Source: Zygnema cylindricum
Taxonomy: Eukaryota; Streptophyta; Zygnematophyceae; Zygnematales; Zygnemataceae
Direction of reading: 5' to 3'
NCBI GenBank assembly: GCA_037447655.1
Contig: JBBHKE010002443.1
Coordinates: 69,445 to 87,316 of the forward strand
Length of the DNA stretch: 17,872 nt
Below, in pieces: positions 1-8,894 of this stretch. Position 1 is the stretch's first letter. The number at the start of each line of letters is the position of its first letter. The notes below the pieces were generated by a model. It made no database searches. It was not told the DNA's origin and saw only the letters and a list, made by a program, of their open reading frames with translations. A program made the position numbers and the translations under genes.

Positions 1-181
1 ATTAAAGTCAGGTATAAGAGGGACGTCTTTTAATCGAATCCCCTTCCGTGTCCAAACACAGGGGTGCAGTCAAATTGTCAGTTTGCCTTCTTGGGCAGCA
101 GTGGTCGTGGCTTAAAGTGGGTTAGTTAAATACTATCTAGAGGCTTCCTGTATTCTGTAGTCCAATGGAGGACACAGAATT
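1..181 (+). mobile_element. 3' end of a type-B copia-family LTR (fragment)
   Basis: The stretch matches the 3' part of the type-B LTR at about 10190-10330. Both contain GTTAAATACTATC, then a GAGGC or AGGC block, and end in AATGGAG..ACACAGAATTGC or AATGGAG..CCACAGAATTGC. It also resembles, more distantly, the last ~180 bases of the LTR at 278-1179. The left end is cut by the window edge. The right end abuts RNase H sequence instead of a primer-binding site, so this is a rearranged fragment. Similarity was judged by eye, so the exact borders are uncertain. Confidence 0.55.
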
Positions 182-264
182 GCAGATATGATGACCAAAC
201 CTGTGCCTTCCCCTAAGCTAATTTTCTGCAGGGAGAATATGGACTGAAATTAAAGATTGATTAG
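182..264 (+). pseudogene. copia RNase H C-terminal remnant
   Basis: The frame encodes ADMMTKPVPSPKLIFCRE, the conserved end of the copia RNase H domain also seen on the minus strand near 3420 and 4640. A one-base loss after the CRE codons shifts the frame to an early TGA. The original stop (GAT TAG) is still visible at 259-264. Everything upstream of this tail is missing. The join to the preceding LTR falls within the shared bases GCAG (182-185). Confidence 0.85.
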
Positions 265-277
265 ATAATAAGGGGAG
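265..277 (+). other. polypurine tract of copia element
   Basis: ATAATAAGGGGAG lies between the RNase H stop and the TG of the following LTR. This is where plus-strand DNA synthesis is primed in LTR retrotransposons. The minus-strand copies at 3343-3355 and 4561-4573 have AAAATAAGGGGAG at the same place. Confidence 0.85.
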
Positions 278-1179
278 TGTAAAAATTGATGGTTTTTTTT
301 CTTTAAGTATTTTCTAGGTCTAAATAGAAATATAGAAAGAAGTCGAGGCAGTCTATCTTTTACTTCTCTCTCAAACTCTCACACTTGTCGCAGTCACTGA
401 GAAATTGGAGAGGAAGCTAGAGCCATAGCTACCTAGGCTATCTAGTGGTTTACCGGAAATATACTAGTTTATTAACCATTAAGGGTTTATTTATAAAAAA
501 TATTTATGATGCACAAAGGATTTGATCTTGGTACATGTCAGACTGTAAGCCGCCGATACCACGCATTTGTTTCTTTAACGAAACAAATATCGCCCAATTA
601 TTTATGACGGCTCCGATTGAAATCTGTATTCAACCGGACGGCCGGGAAGAAAGCCGAGATCGCGAAAGAGATTCTCGGCGGTTTATGGTCATAGCCACAT
701 CAGACGACACATGGCAAAATTACGTTGGATCGCTGTATCTCCAGGGATTACGGCACCGAATTCGGATTTGACATGTGTCGACTTTAAGGCTATGTCGTAT
801 AATATTCGTACTGAAAGTACACTGACAGCTGTACTTTTGTGTGCGGAAGTGCAACTGATTGGTTCCGTACATCAGTAGATAGAGTCTGTGAGAGAGATAG
901 GACTTAGAAAAATTAGTCGATAGGACCCTCTCTCTCATAGAGCTTTTGTACAAAAGGTCAACTTTGATCCTCCATAACTTACTCCTCAAGGGAGAAAATT
1001 AAGAGATTTTTTTTTCTATCGATTCAAAGGAGTCTTGTCTTCACAAGGGTGAAGGTAGTCAGAGTTTTTGTCTACCAGAGTGGCAGTTGTTCTTGCTGAA
1101 ACAAAAAGGGGTCAGGGTTTTCCTAGAGGCTTCTTGTAAGCTGTCTATTCTGAGGACTTATGGAGGTTTCACAGTTTTA
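278..1179 (+). repeat. copia LTR (type A, diverged, 902 bp)
   Basis: It begins TGTAAAAATTGATGG directly after the polypurine tract and ends AGTTTTA, colinear with the minus-strand LTRs at 2288-3342 and 8895-9965. It is shorter than those (1055 and 1071 bp), mainly through missing sequence in its middle around 530. It is the most diverged type-A copy and works as an outgroup for the two LTRs of the main element. Short open frames on either strand here are LTR sequence; the plus-strand frame from about 1010 to 1179 is discussed in the findings. Confidence 0.85.
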
Positions 1180-1734
1180 CTAAACCCTCATGCCTTACCA
1201 TTTGTAGAAGTGGTCAAGGGCTACTACCGATAGAGGGTGGATGTTTTCGGATTGCTCTGCCAATACCACCCATGGGATGTCCATCTGCATGATATCATTT
1301 CGCTGGCTCAAGTCACGCTCGAGGTAAGAACACTCAAACTGGCTCGAAACAATATTTTGGAGCAAGCTCGAGCTGCCACGAAACATATTTCATTTAAATT
1401 TAGGGAAGTTCCTCGGTGAGAACCGACAAACGTGGTGGCGGCAAAAGCCCCACAAATCGCAGCACGCGAATCTCCACAAAGTCCCGCACCCGAAGCACCT
1501 GCACCTGAGGCCACCCCTCCAAAACGAGAAGTGCCATGAGTTATATCGCAAGGTGAAGGGGACCAACTACGGTAGCGGATGGTTAGGAGACGCTTAGAAG
1601 CGGCGGATCACCACATTGTGCCTTTGGAGGCCCGGTGCGAGAAACTCCAAAATCAATTAAACACCCTGTGGGAGGAGTTTGAGGAGTACCGAGAAGAAAC
1701 ATATGAGATACTCCGCCATCTCTCGTTACCGTGA
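1180..1734 (+). pseudogene. decayed 3' ORF of a gypsy element with coiled-coil-like end
   Basis: One frame runs through the whole stretch, with stops at 1231, 1417, ~1546 and ~1573. Its last part opens with ATG at 1579 and gives 51 residues ending at TGA 1732-1734, too short for usual ORF cut-offs. That part is charged and heptad-like (RCEKLQNQLNTLWEEF, EYREETYEILRHL) and follows a proline/alanine-rich stretch (QSPAPEAPAPEATPP). The same end module lies on the minus strand at 12918-13110, between the gypsy 1 chromodomain and its LTR. The part from 1180 to 1419 was not recognised. Function unknown; a coiled-coil multimerisation tail is an inference. Confidence 0.55.
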
Positions 1735-1765
1735 GTAAGTAACATTCAGCGGGACGTTCAATCCT

Positions 1766-1778
1766 TAGGGAGAGGTAT
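1766..1778 (+). other. polypurine tract of gypsy fragment
   Basis: The purine-rich run TAGGGAGAGGTA directly precedes TGTGACAGGG, the likely LTR start. The same arrangement, with a weaker purine run, is seen on the minus strand at 12865-12875 in gypsy 1. Confidence 0.6.
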
Positions 1779-1990
1779 TGTGACAGGGTTACAGAGTTAT
1801 GAACATTTTATTGAGAAAGAAGGCTGTTGTAGTTGTACTTTTAAAGCTGCTCAGATGCGATGCGAGACAAGCGTAGCGATGCCAGACTAACACAACATAG
1901 CAATGTAGCGTAGCTAAAACTCTTGGTGCTCCATTGCCCACAGAAATCGCATATCCAAATAGATGCTAATCTAGGTAGTGACGACTCCAA
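1779..1990 (+). repeat. gypsy 1-type LTR, 5' part
   Basis: TGTGACAGGGTTACAGAGTT aligns with the gypsy 1 LTR start TGTAACACAGTTACAGAGTT (minus strand from 12864), followed by similar sequence and GTAGC-type motifs to about 1915. Similarity fades after that. The end is not visible, so the right limit is approximate. The rest of the 497-bp LTR is either too diverged to follow or was cut by the neighbouring type-B LTR. Confidence 0.55.
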
Positions 1991-2070
1991 CTTGATATAA
2001 ACCCAAACGAGTGACCCCTTGACAGTGAGAACCCCAACACAACTTCACCCCTCTGAAAAAACACTTTTTT

Positions 2071-2287
2071 TGTGCTCAGCTCAACCGTTTTAAATATGTT
2101 TTGATCGGAAGACCATCATTGAAGTTGCCATTCCAAGTTAACTTTTGGCGGCATTCAGAGATTGCGTCACGCGGTGCCACGTGGCGCCATATCATTAGAT
2201 AACAAAAAGATGGGAGGAAGAACCATGGCTCACAATTTAACACGCGTCACCTTGTAGGCTATGTCGTACAATGACTCTACAATAAGT
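2071..2287 (+). repeat. type-B copia LTR, left part (interrupted)
   Basis: It starts TGTGCTCAGC and keeps the order of type-A LTR blocks (CGTTT.AAATAT.TTTT near the start; CACGCGTCACC..AGGCTATGTCGTACA near 2240-2275). The sequence continues at 9971 when the main copia element is taken out: TAAGTACATCGCCC lines up with AAGTACACCGACAG of the type-A LTR. So the main element landed inside an older relative's LTR. The left border is weakly supported, since no polypurine tract precedes it. Confidence 0.5.
2283..2287. other. target-site duplication TAAGT (left)
   Basis: TAAGT directly flanks the 3' LTR end at 2288 and is repeated at 9966-9970 directly beyond the 5' LTR start at 9965. Five bases is the usual copia target duplication length. 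Continuity of the type-B LTR across the site supports it. Confidence 0.75.
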
Positions 2288-3342
2288 TAAAACTATGAGA
2301 CCTCCATAAGTCCTCAGAATGGACATTTTCTAAGAAGCCTCTAAGATAACCGTGACCCCTTTGTGTTTCAGAAAGAAAAATTGCAACCCTTGTAGACAAT
2401 AACACTAACCATCTTCACTTCTGTAAAGGCAAGACTCCCCTAAGTCGATAGCAAAAAAAAAAATTGAATTTGCTCCCTTGAGCAGTAAATTATGGAGGGT
2501 CAAAGTTGACCTTTTGTACTGAAGCTCTCTGGGAGAGAGGGTCCAATCTCCTAATTTTTCTAAGTCCTATCTCTCTCACATACTCTATCTACTGATGTAC
2601 GGAGCCAATCAGATTACACTTCCGTACACAAAAGTACAGCTGTCGGTGTACTTTCTATACAGACACTGTACGACATGGCCTAAATGTCGACACGTGGTAT
2701 ATCCGGATTTGCTCCCTTAATCCTCGGAGATGCCGCGATCAAATGTCATCCCGCCACAAGTCATCCAATGTGTCGATGACCAAAAACCGCCGAAACCCTC
2801 TTCCGCGATCTCAGTGTTAATTTCGGCCGTCCGATTAAATTCACATTTAATCGTAGCCGTAGTAAATACATGCGCGGTATTCGTTTAGCTAAAGAAATAA
2901 ATGCGCGATATTGGTTTCTTATCCGTACCGTAATCCGTACTTTTACATTACTGGATCTATGTATCCAGTAAACACTTACAGTTAAGTGAATTATCCTGCC
3001 TAGTAATGTTTAATTAAATATCAAACCATATAGTACGTATCACTAGTTAAAGACTTAACGACTAAGGCTACCGACTTCCGGTTGATTGCCATCCGGCAGG
3101 TACCAAGATAAAATCCTGTGGCTGGCACATACTTTTTAGTAAATAAACCCCTAACTAATGAATATTTCCCGTATTCCTCTGGATAGCCTAGGTAGCCATG
3201 GCTCTAGTTTCCTCTCCAATTTCTCAATGACTGCGACAAGTTTGAGAGTTGGAGAGAGAAGTTAGAGGTAGACTGCCTCGGCTTCTTTCTATATTTCTAT
3301 TTAGACCTAGAAAATACTTTAAACGCACCATTAATTTCTACA
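2288..3342 (-). repeat. 3' LTR of main copia element (1055 bp)
   Basis: On the minus strand it starts TGTAGAAATTAATGG, directly after the polypurine tract, and ends AGTTTTA; the 5' LTR ends AGTTTCA, so the terminal CA is mutated here. It is colinear with the 5' LTR at 8895-9965, with many substitutions and small indels, so the insertion is not recent. In its first 200 bases it agrees with the outgroup LTR at 278-1179 at sites where the 5' LTR and the internal LTR piece share a different base (for example GAGGCAGTCTA on the minus strand). Confidence 0.92.
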
Positions 3343-3355
3343 CTCCCCTTATTTT
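3343..3355 (-). other. polypurine tract, copy B
   Basis: AAAATAAGGGGAG (minus strand) sits between the RNase H stop of copy B and the TG of the 3' LTR. It is identical to the tract of copy A at 4561-4573. Confidence 0.88.
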
Positions 3356-4328
3356 CTAGTCAATCTTTAATTTAAGACCACACTTCTCCCTGCAGAAAAT
3401 TAGCTTAAGGGAAGGCACAGGTTTGGTCATCATATTTGCTACCAGTTCACTATCTGGTCGGTACTCTAAACTGATTATTTTGTTTTCTACTTTCTCTCTA
3501 ACAAAGCTGAGTATAATGTCCATGTGTTTGGCTTTAAAATTATGTTTAGGATTGGCAGAAATAGCGATTGCTGCCTGATTATCACAAAAATAATTCTGCA
3601 CACAACTCTTGAAATGACCAAGCTCACCAAGCAAAGACTTGACCCACATCAATTCTTTTACAGCAGAGCAAGAGGCCATATACTCAGCCTTCATGGTGGA
3701 TTGAGCAATAATTATTTGCTGTTTGCTACTCCAACAGCAAGCCCCATCACCCACATATAATACATATCCAAAAGTGCATCTCCTCATCGCAGCCTCACCG
3801 CAGCGTCACCGTAACTGGCATCACTCCAAGTAGTGATGTCAGTATTTCCCCCACCCAAATGCAACCATATATCCCTAGTTCCTATCAAATATCTAACGAC
3901 TCTCTTAGCTGCCTCCCAATCCCTCTTAGTGGGAGCATTTAGTCTTCTACTCAGCACTCCTACAGCTGCAACTAAATCCGGTCGAGTACAATTCATAAAA
4001 TAGATTAGACTTCTTACTACTTGCCTGTAAGGAATAGTCTGCTTGAACTTTTGTTCTTCAAGAGATAATTCCTCGTCTAAGACTATGATTCTTTCTTCCT
4101 CACTTTTCTCACTTCCCGTCTTCAACTCAATTGGAGTTGTACAACTATTAGCTTTATCCATCTAAAATTTTTCAAGCTTGTTCGCTATTGCTTCTTTTTG
4201 AGTCAATCTTATAATCTTTGTTTTTCGATCTCTTTCTACTTGAATTCCCAAAATATGTTTTGCTTCTCCTATATCCTTTATTTAAATCTCCCCTTAAGAT
4301 CCGTTTTCAGTTTATTAATTTTTTCCAT
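3356..4328 (-). pseudogene. copia RT end and RNase H, duplicated copy B
   Basis: This is a second copy of the last third of pol. It starts in the RT at a MEKINKLKTDL-type segment and runs through CTRPDLVAAVGVLSR and the RNase H motifs WSDASYGD, KAEYMAS and DNQAAI to the stop at 3356. It is broken by a frameshift near 3786: an 11-bp tandem duplication (GCAGCCTCACC next to GCAGCGTCACC, plus strand) that copy A lacks. The TAG after the LEKF segment (4162-4164) is shared with copy A (5369-5371), so both copies descend from an already damaged sequence. On the 5' side it is fused to an LTR piece instead of upstream pol. Confidence 0.9.
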
Positions 4329-4560
4329 CATTTTATTCTTTTAGTAAATAAACCTCTAATGGTAAATAAACAAATATATATATAACCCGTAAACCTCTGG
4401 ATAGCCTAGATAGCCATGGCTCTAGCTTTCTCTCCAATTTCTCAGTGATTGCGACAAGTTTGAGAGTTGGAGAGAGAAGTTAGAGGTAGAATGCCTCGGC
4501 TTCTTTTTTTATTTATATTTAGACCTAGAAAATACTTTATATTGACCATTAATTTCTACA
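4329..4560 (-). repeat. internal LTR fragment (first ~232 bp of type-A LTR)
   Basis: On the minus strand it starts TGTAGAAATTAATGG at 4560, right after copy A's polypurine tract. It follows the LTR until about 4329, where it switches without a gap to RT sequence of copy B. It shares with the 5' LTR the AT-rich run before AACCCGTAAACC and the base in AGAATGCCTC, against the 3' LTR and the outgroup LTR at 278. Confidence 0.88.
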
Positions 4561-4573
4561 CTCCCCTTATTTT
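4561..4573 (-). other. polypurine tract, copy A
   Basis: AAAATAAGGGGAG (minus strand) lies between the RNase H stop and the internal LTR fragment. Confidence 0.88.
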
Positions 4574-6209
4574 CTAGTCAATCTTTAATTTTAGACCACA
4601 CTTCTCCCTGTAGATAATTAGCTTAGGGGAAGGCACAAGTTTGGTCATCATATCTGCTACCATCTCACTATCTAATCGGTACTCTAAACTGATTATTTTG
4701 TTTTCTACTTTCTCTTTAACAAAGCGGAGTCTAATGTCCTTGTGTTTGGCTTTAAAATGATGTTTAGGATTGGCACAAAAAGTGATTGCTGCCTGATTAT
4801 CACAAAAATAATTCTGCACACAACTCTTGAAATGACCAAGCTCACCAAGCAAAGACTTGACCCACATCAATTCTTTTACAGCAGAGCAAGAGGCCATATA
4901 CTCAGCCTTCATGGTGGATTGAGCAATAATTATTTGTTGTTTGCTACTCCAACAGCAAGCCCCATCACCCACATATAATACATATCCAAAAGTGCATCTC
5001 CTCATCGCAGCGTCACCGTATCTAGCATCACTCCAAGTAGTGATGTCAGTATTCTCCCCACCCAAATGCAACCATATATCCCTAGTTCCTATCAAATATC
5101 TAAGGACTCTCTTAGCTGCCTCCCAATCCCTCTTAGTGGGAGCATTTAGACTTCTACTCAGCACTCCTACAGCTGCTACTAAATCCGGTCGAGTACAATT
5201 CATAAAATAGATTAGACTTCTTACTACTTGCCTGTAAGGAATAGTCTGCATGAACTGTTGTTCTTCAAGAGATAATTCCTAGTCTAAGACTATGATTCTT
5301 TCTTCCTCACTCTTCTCACGTCCTGTCTTCAACTCCATTGGAGTTGTACAACTATTAGTTTTATCCATCTAAAAATTTTCAAGCATGTTCCCTATTGCTT
5401 CCTTTTGAGTCAATCTTATAATCTTTGTTTTTCGATCTCTTTCTACTTGAATTCCCAAAATATATTTTGCTTCTCCCATATCCTTTATTTCAAAATTCCC
5501 CCTAAGATCCGTTTTCAGTTTATTAATTTTTTCCATTGATTTACTTAAAACAAGCAAATCATCAACATAAATTGCAATAAAAATAAAACCTTCCTCATCT
5601 TTGAAAAAATAGATTGAGTGATCTGAGCTGATCCGGATATATCCTAGACCGGTAAGAAACTCATCAAGCTTCTTATTCTACTGGCGAGGCCCCTGTTTCA
5701 AACCTTAAAGAGATTTAATCAGTCGACATACCTTACTCTCCTCTTTTTCCTCCACAAATCCTTCCGGTTGTTGCATGAAGTTCTCCTCTTCCAATTCTCC
5801 ATGCAAAAAGGTTGTCTTGATGTCCATCTGGTGTACTTCCATGTCTTCTGTTGCTGCTAGGTTAAGAAGTATACAAACGGGAGAAATCTGACGACTGGGG
5901 CAAAGGTTTCCTCGTAGTCAATTCCCTCCTTTTGTGTAAATCCCTTTGCCACTAATCGGGCCTTCTAGCGCTCGATTGTGTTATCTGGGTTCAGTTTTAA
6001 TTTGAAAACCCACTAACAACCGATTGGTTTTCAGTTAGGTAGAAATCCACTAGCTCCCAAGTATCGGTTGCCATAATTGAGGCCATATACTCATTGATGG
6101 CTGTCTTCCACGAGTTTCTTTCTAGACAATTCATCGCCTCTCCATAAGTCTGAGGTTCATCTTGATGTGATAATATTATTACCTTGTTATTAACCTTTTT
6201 TTCTTGCAA
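4574..6209 (-). pseudogene. copia reverse transcriptase-RNase H, copy A
   Basis: This is the RT (RVT_2) and RNase H part of the copia polyprotein, which copies element RNA into DNA. Visible from the N-terminus: TWELVDF; MDIKTTFLHGELEE with the first catalytic Asp near 5823; GLKQGPRQ; YVDDLLVLS with the active-site YVDD at 5558-5569; EIKDMGEAKYILGIQVERD; TRPDLVAAVGVLSR; then the RNase H motifs WSDARYGD, KAEYMAS and DNQAAI. The RNase H frame (4574-5251) is intact. The RT is dead: the Trp after GLKQ-PRQ is TAG (5678-5680), further stops lie near 5706, 5369-5371 and 5279-5281, and there is a frameshift near 5890. Confidence 0.93.
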
Positions 6210-7155
6210 TTTCCCCCCTCAAAATTTGAGGCCATAAAGGATGGTTCTCGTGGATTATTTTGAACAATCTCGGCTTCTCCCGTATCCCTTGATTATGAAT
6301 CAATTTCCACCACGTCTTCCGCTTTGGTATAATTATTACCGGAGTTTCCGCAGCCGAGTCCTTTTCGGTCTGATTTGTACCTGCAAGAATGTCATCTTCT
6401 CTAAAACCTGGATAGTTTTGGAAGCTCAAAAACATCGGAATTTTCTGACTCAAATCTGATTTTTACTGACATTGTATACTTGAAGGGATCCACAGACTTT
6501 CCTTCATCCATAACTACTAGATGCTTTACTAAGCTTGTATCTTCCCTTTTAAGATCGTAAACTCTATATCCTTTAACATCATCATCACATCCTAATAAGT
6601 ATCCCGGTTTTCCTTTAGGATCTAGCTTCCAATTGGACCGATCTGTATCTAGACTGAATACTTGACTGCCGAAAACCTTTAAGTGAGATATGTCTGGTTT
6701 CCGCCCTGTCGATCTCTCATAAGGTGTTTGATCTTTTATAGCTGAAGTAAGAACTCTACTTTTGAGGTAATTAGCACAGTTCATTGCTTTTGCCCAAAAC
6801 CTTTTTCCTATCTTTTTATCTGACAACATACTTCTAGCACTATCACTTAGTGTTATATTAAACCTTTTAGCTACCCCATTTTGTTCCGGGTTTTTTGGAA
6901 CTGTCTTTAGTGTTGGAATCCATCTTCCCTCAGAAAATCCTCAAACTAGTTAAAAGTATATTCCCCACCTTTGTCACTCCTTACTCTCTTGATTGGAGTT
7001 TCATGGAGTTTTTCACTCCATGCTTTATATTGTCTTAAATAATCCTAAGTTTTTGACGTATTTTTCAAAAAATACACCCTGGAATACCGAGACCAATCAT
7101 CAGTGATTGTCATCATAAATCTCTTCCCCCTTGGTGAGGGCACTTTAGCCGGTCC
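6210..7155 (-). pseudogene. copia integrase (decayed)
   Basis: Integrase inserts the DNA copy into the genome. Visible: the HTDF..GP segment with the first catalytic Asp and a stop in place of a Trp; ITDDWSRYSRVYFLKNTSKT; RSDKGGEY with the second catalytic Asp; then GVAKRFN, where the family has GVAERFN, so the catalytic Glu is Lys (codon 6866-6868). The C-terminal part is open from 6829 to 6401 (FWAKAMNCANYLKSR, TPYERSTGRKP, HLKVFGSQV). Region 6210-6453 is the variable linker to RT in another frame. Several stops and frame changes occur between 6830 and 7100. It cannot be an active integrase. Confidence 0.9.
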
Positions 7156-7900
7156 TCAAAAATCTGTGTGTACTAGATCTAGAATTTTTTCTCCCTTATA
7201 GGTGGCTATTTTAGGAAAGGGTAATCTGTGTGTTTTACCTTGAGCACATCCACTACAATCACATATATTATCACTCTCACTGAACTGAATCCCTTCCACC
7301 ACTCCCATCTTTTTTATCTCTCTTAACTTATCTAGATTCACATGCCCAAGCCTCTTATGCCACATCATAATATCATGAACACCATCATAATAACGTTTCT
7401 TCATTTCATTATTTAAAATCTGCCTAAACATCCCATGTCTACCTTTCTCGGCAATGAAATAGACATCCTCCTCAAATCTAGCAGTAAAGACTCCTTCCCT
7501 ATTGCTAGAAAAAAAACCCTTATCATCAAATACAGATGTAGAGATGAGGTTTATGTTCAGCTCGGGAATAAACAATATCTAGGAGAATGTTACTATGGAT
7601 GTCTTTCCTTCTACTAACACTTTCAGATATACCGATCCTACAAGAGTAGTGGTGACTATCCTCCCATCCCCGTACTCTATCTCTACGGTGGGAATCTTTC
7701 TTATCGTAGTGAACAGGTGCCTATCCTTACACATGTGCATGGAGGCACCTGAATCTATTATCCTGCCTGATTCACCATTCAATCCACTGTAAGCACATTT
7801 CTGCCTTCATGGAATTTCGACCTTGTTTTTCGCCTCCAACTCCTCATCTAAAAGGAGCTCATCCTCCTCGTCCTCGGATTCCGCCTCATGTACCTATGTC
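7156..7900 (-). pseudogene. copia protease and GAG-pre-integrase region
   Basis: The aspartic protease active site IIDSGASMHM has DSGA at 7744-7755 (copia proteases have D-S/T-G-A). Its frame runs from 7782 to 7579, where a TAG interrupts it. The same frame continues as the GAG-pre-integrase domain (7156-7575): WHKRLGHVNLDKLREIKKMG and CDCSGCAQGKTHRLPFP, the His/Cys zinc-binding region before the integrase core. Upstream of the protease is an acidic linker (EAESEDEEDELLLDEE) with two stops. The fragment at 15414-16490 aligns along this whole region. Confidence 0.9.
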
Positions 7901-8890
7901 ACAAGGGCCTTTTTCTTTCCTCTCGGGGTACATTCAGTCTGCCCTTCTTTAACCAAAGCTCCGTTAGCTTAGTGCACTCTGCCATATAGTGCCCAAGTTT
8001 CTTACAAAAATGACATAAACTATTCAGAGCCCTTGGTCCGAAATCGTTGGTCTGGTTTTTTTGTTCCCCCCCCCCATAGTTTTCAACCAGTTTACGGGAA
8101 TCAAGGTTCCTCCAATTGGTCGCAGTTGCTAACGCTTAGCCACTCTTTTCTCCCCTTCAGATCTCAATCGTATTCTCCCGAACGAGAATCATCCCTACCA
8201 CTGAGTTCCATATCCACCTTGAGTCCGGCAAGTCCTGCACACGGTTGACTATGTTCTCGAACTCATCAGGTAACTTCATTAGTAAACAGTTAGCCTTTTC
8301 TTTTTCACTAAAAACTTTTCTCGCACTCTCTAGCTCGATGAAGAGGGTAGCAAGCTCATTGCAAAAATCCAACATCTTCCCCCCTTTGTATACATACTCT
8401 TTAACTTTTTGATCAGCCAACTGTTGTTGCTGAATCGTACCACATCGGTACATCTCTATAAGAGCCATCCAAAGATCGGATGTCCTTTCTACCTGCAAAT
8501 GAAGACATGCAAGTCCTTAAGTGAGATGGCGTAGGATAAAGTGCTTTGCCGCCATATTGTTGAAGTCCCAGGTTTCATTATATCATTCTCCTCGTTCCTC
8601 ACAATAGGTGACATGAATACTGAACCAGTTGCTATTGGTGTGGTCGTCTCCTTCTCCTTTTCTTTGTTCACCACCTCTCCTCCCTTAGTCTCCTCTGTTG
8701 AAGATGGATTTGCTTTCTTTGTGAATCTGCTTCCTCCAAACCTTGGAGGAATTCCAAGACTTGATGGACTCCCCACTCGTCTACTCAATATCCCCAAAAA
8801 CCTTTTTTCGCATAGAGCTCCTATCATTATATTTTCCCAATATATGAAGCCAGTTCCATTAAAGATTGGTACCCTAGAGGGTGGGCCCAT
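7901..8890 (-). pseudogene. copia gag (capsid and zinc knuckle), broken
   Basis: Gag forms the particle that carries element RNA. The N-terminal part (frame from 8890, or from ATG 8914 upstream) has VPIFNGTGFIYWENIM, the usual copia gag start. Near 8570 the frame shifts; the second frame (8157-8498) carries a capsid-like DLWMALIEMYRCG and MKLPDEFENIVNRV. A zinc knuckle CHFCKKLGHYMAEC (CX2CX4HX4C, all four ligands present) lies at 7974-8015 in that frame, behind stops. The ATG at 8888-8890 is inside the primer-binding site. An insertion between about 8600 and 8780 is rich in Lys/Glu/Thr (NKEKEKETTTP) and may be disordered. Confidence 0.88.
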
Positions 8891-8894
8891 AACC
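8881..8894 (-). other. primer-binding site, initiator tRNA-Met anticodon arm
   Basis: On the minus strand GGTTATGGGCCCAC follows the 5' LTR end (AGTTTCA) without a gap. It is complementary to the initiator tRNA-Met anticodon arm (GUGGGCCCAUAACC in the plant-type tRNA), as in Drosophila copia, which is primed by a half-tRNA. The next base, C, extends the match to 15 with the plant-type arm as I recall it. The ATG pairing with the CAU anticodon is in the gag frame. Confidence 0.88.

Noticed and set aside
535-771. 78-codon plus-strand ORF in the first LTR
   Set aside because: It lies in the middle of the LTR, a region full of indels between copies, and is not kept in the other LTRs.
3524-3760. 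Plus-strand ORFs 3524-3760 and 4742-4978 with nearly identical proteins
   Set aside because: They are the antisense of the duplicated RNase H; the similarity comes from the duplication, not from coding on this strand.
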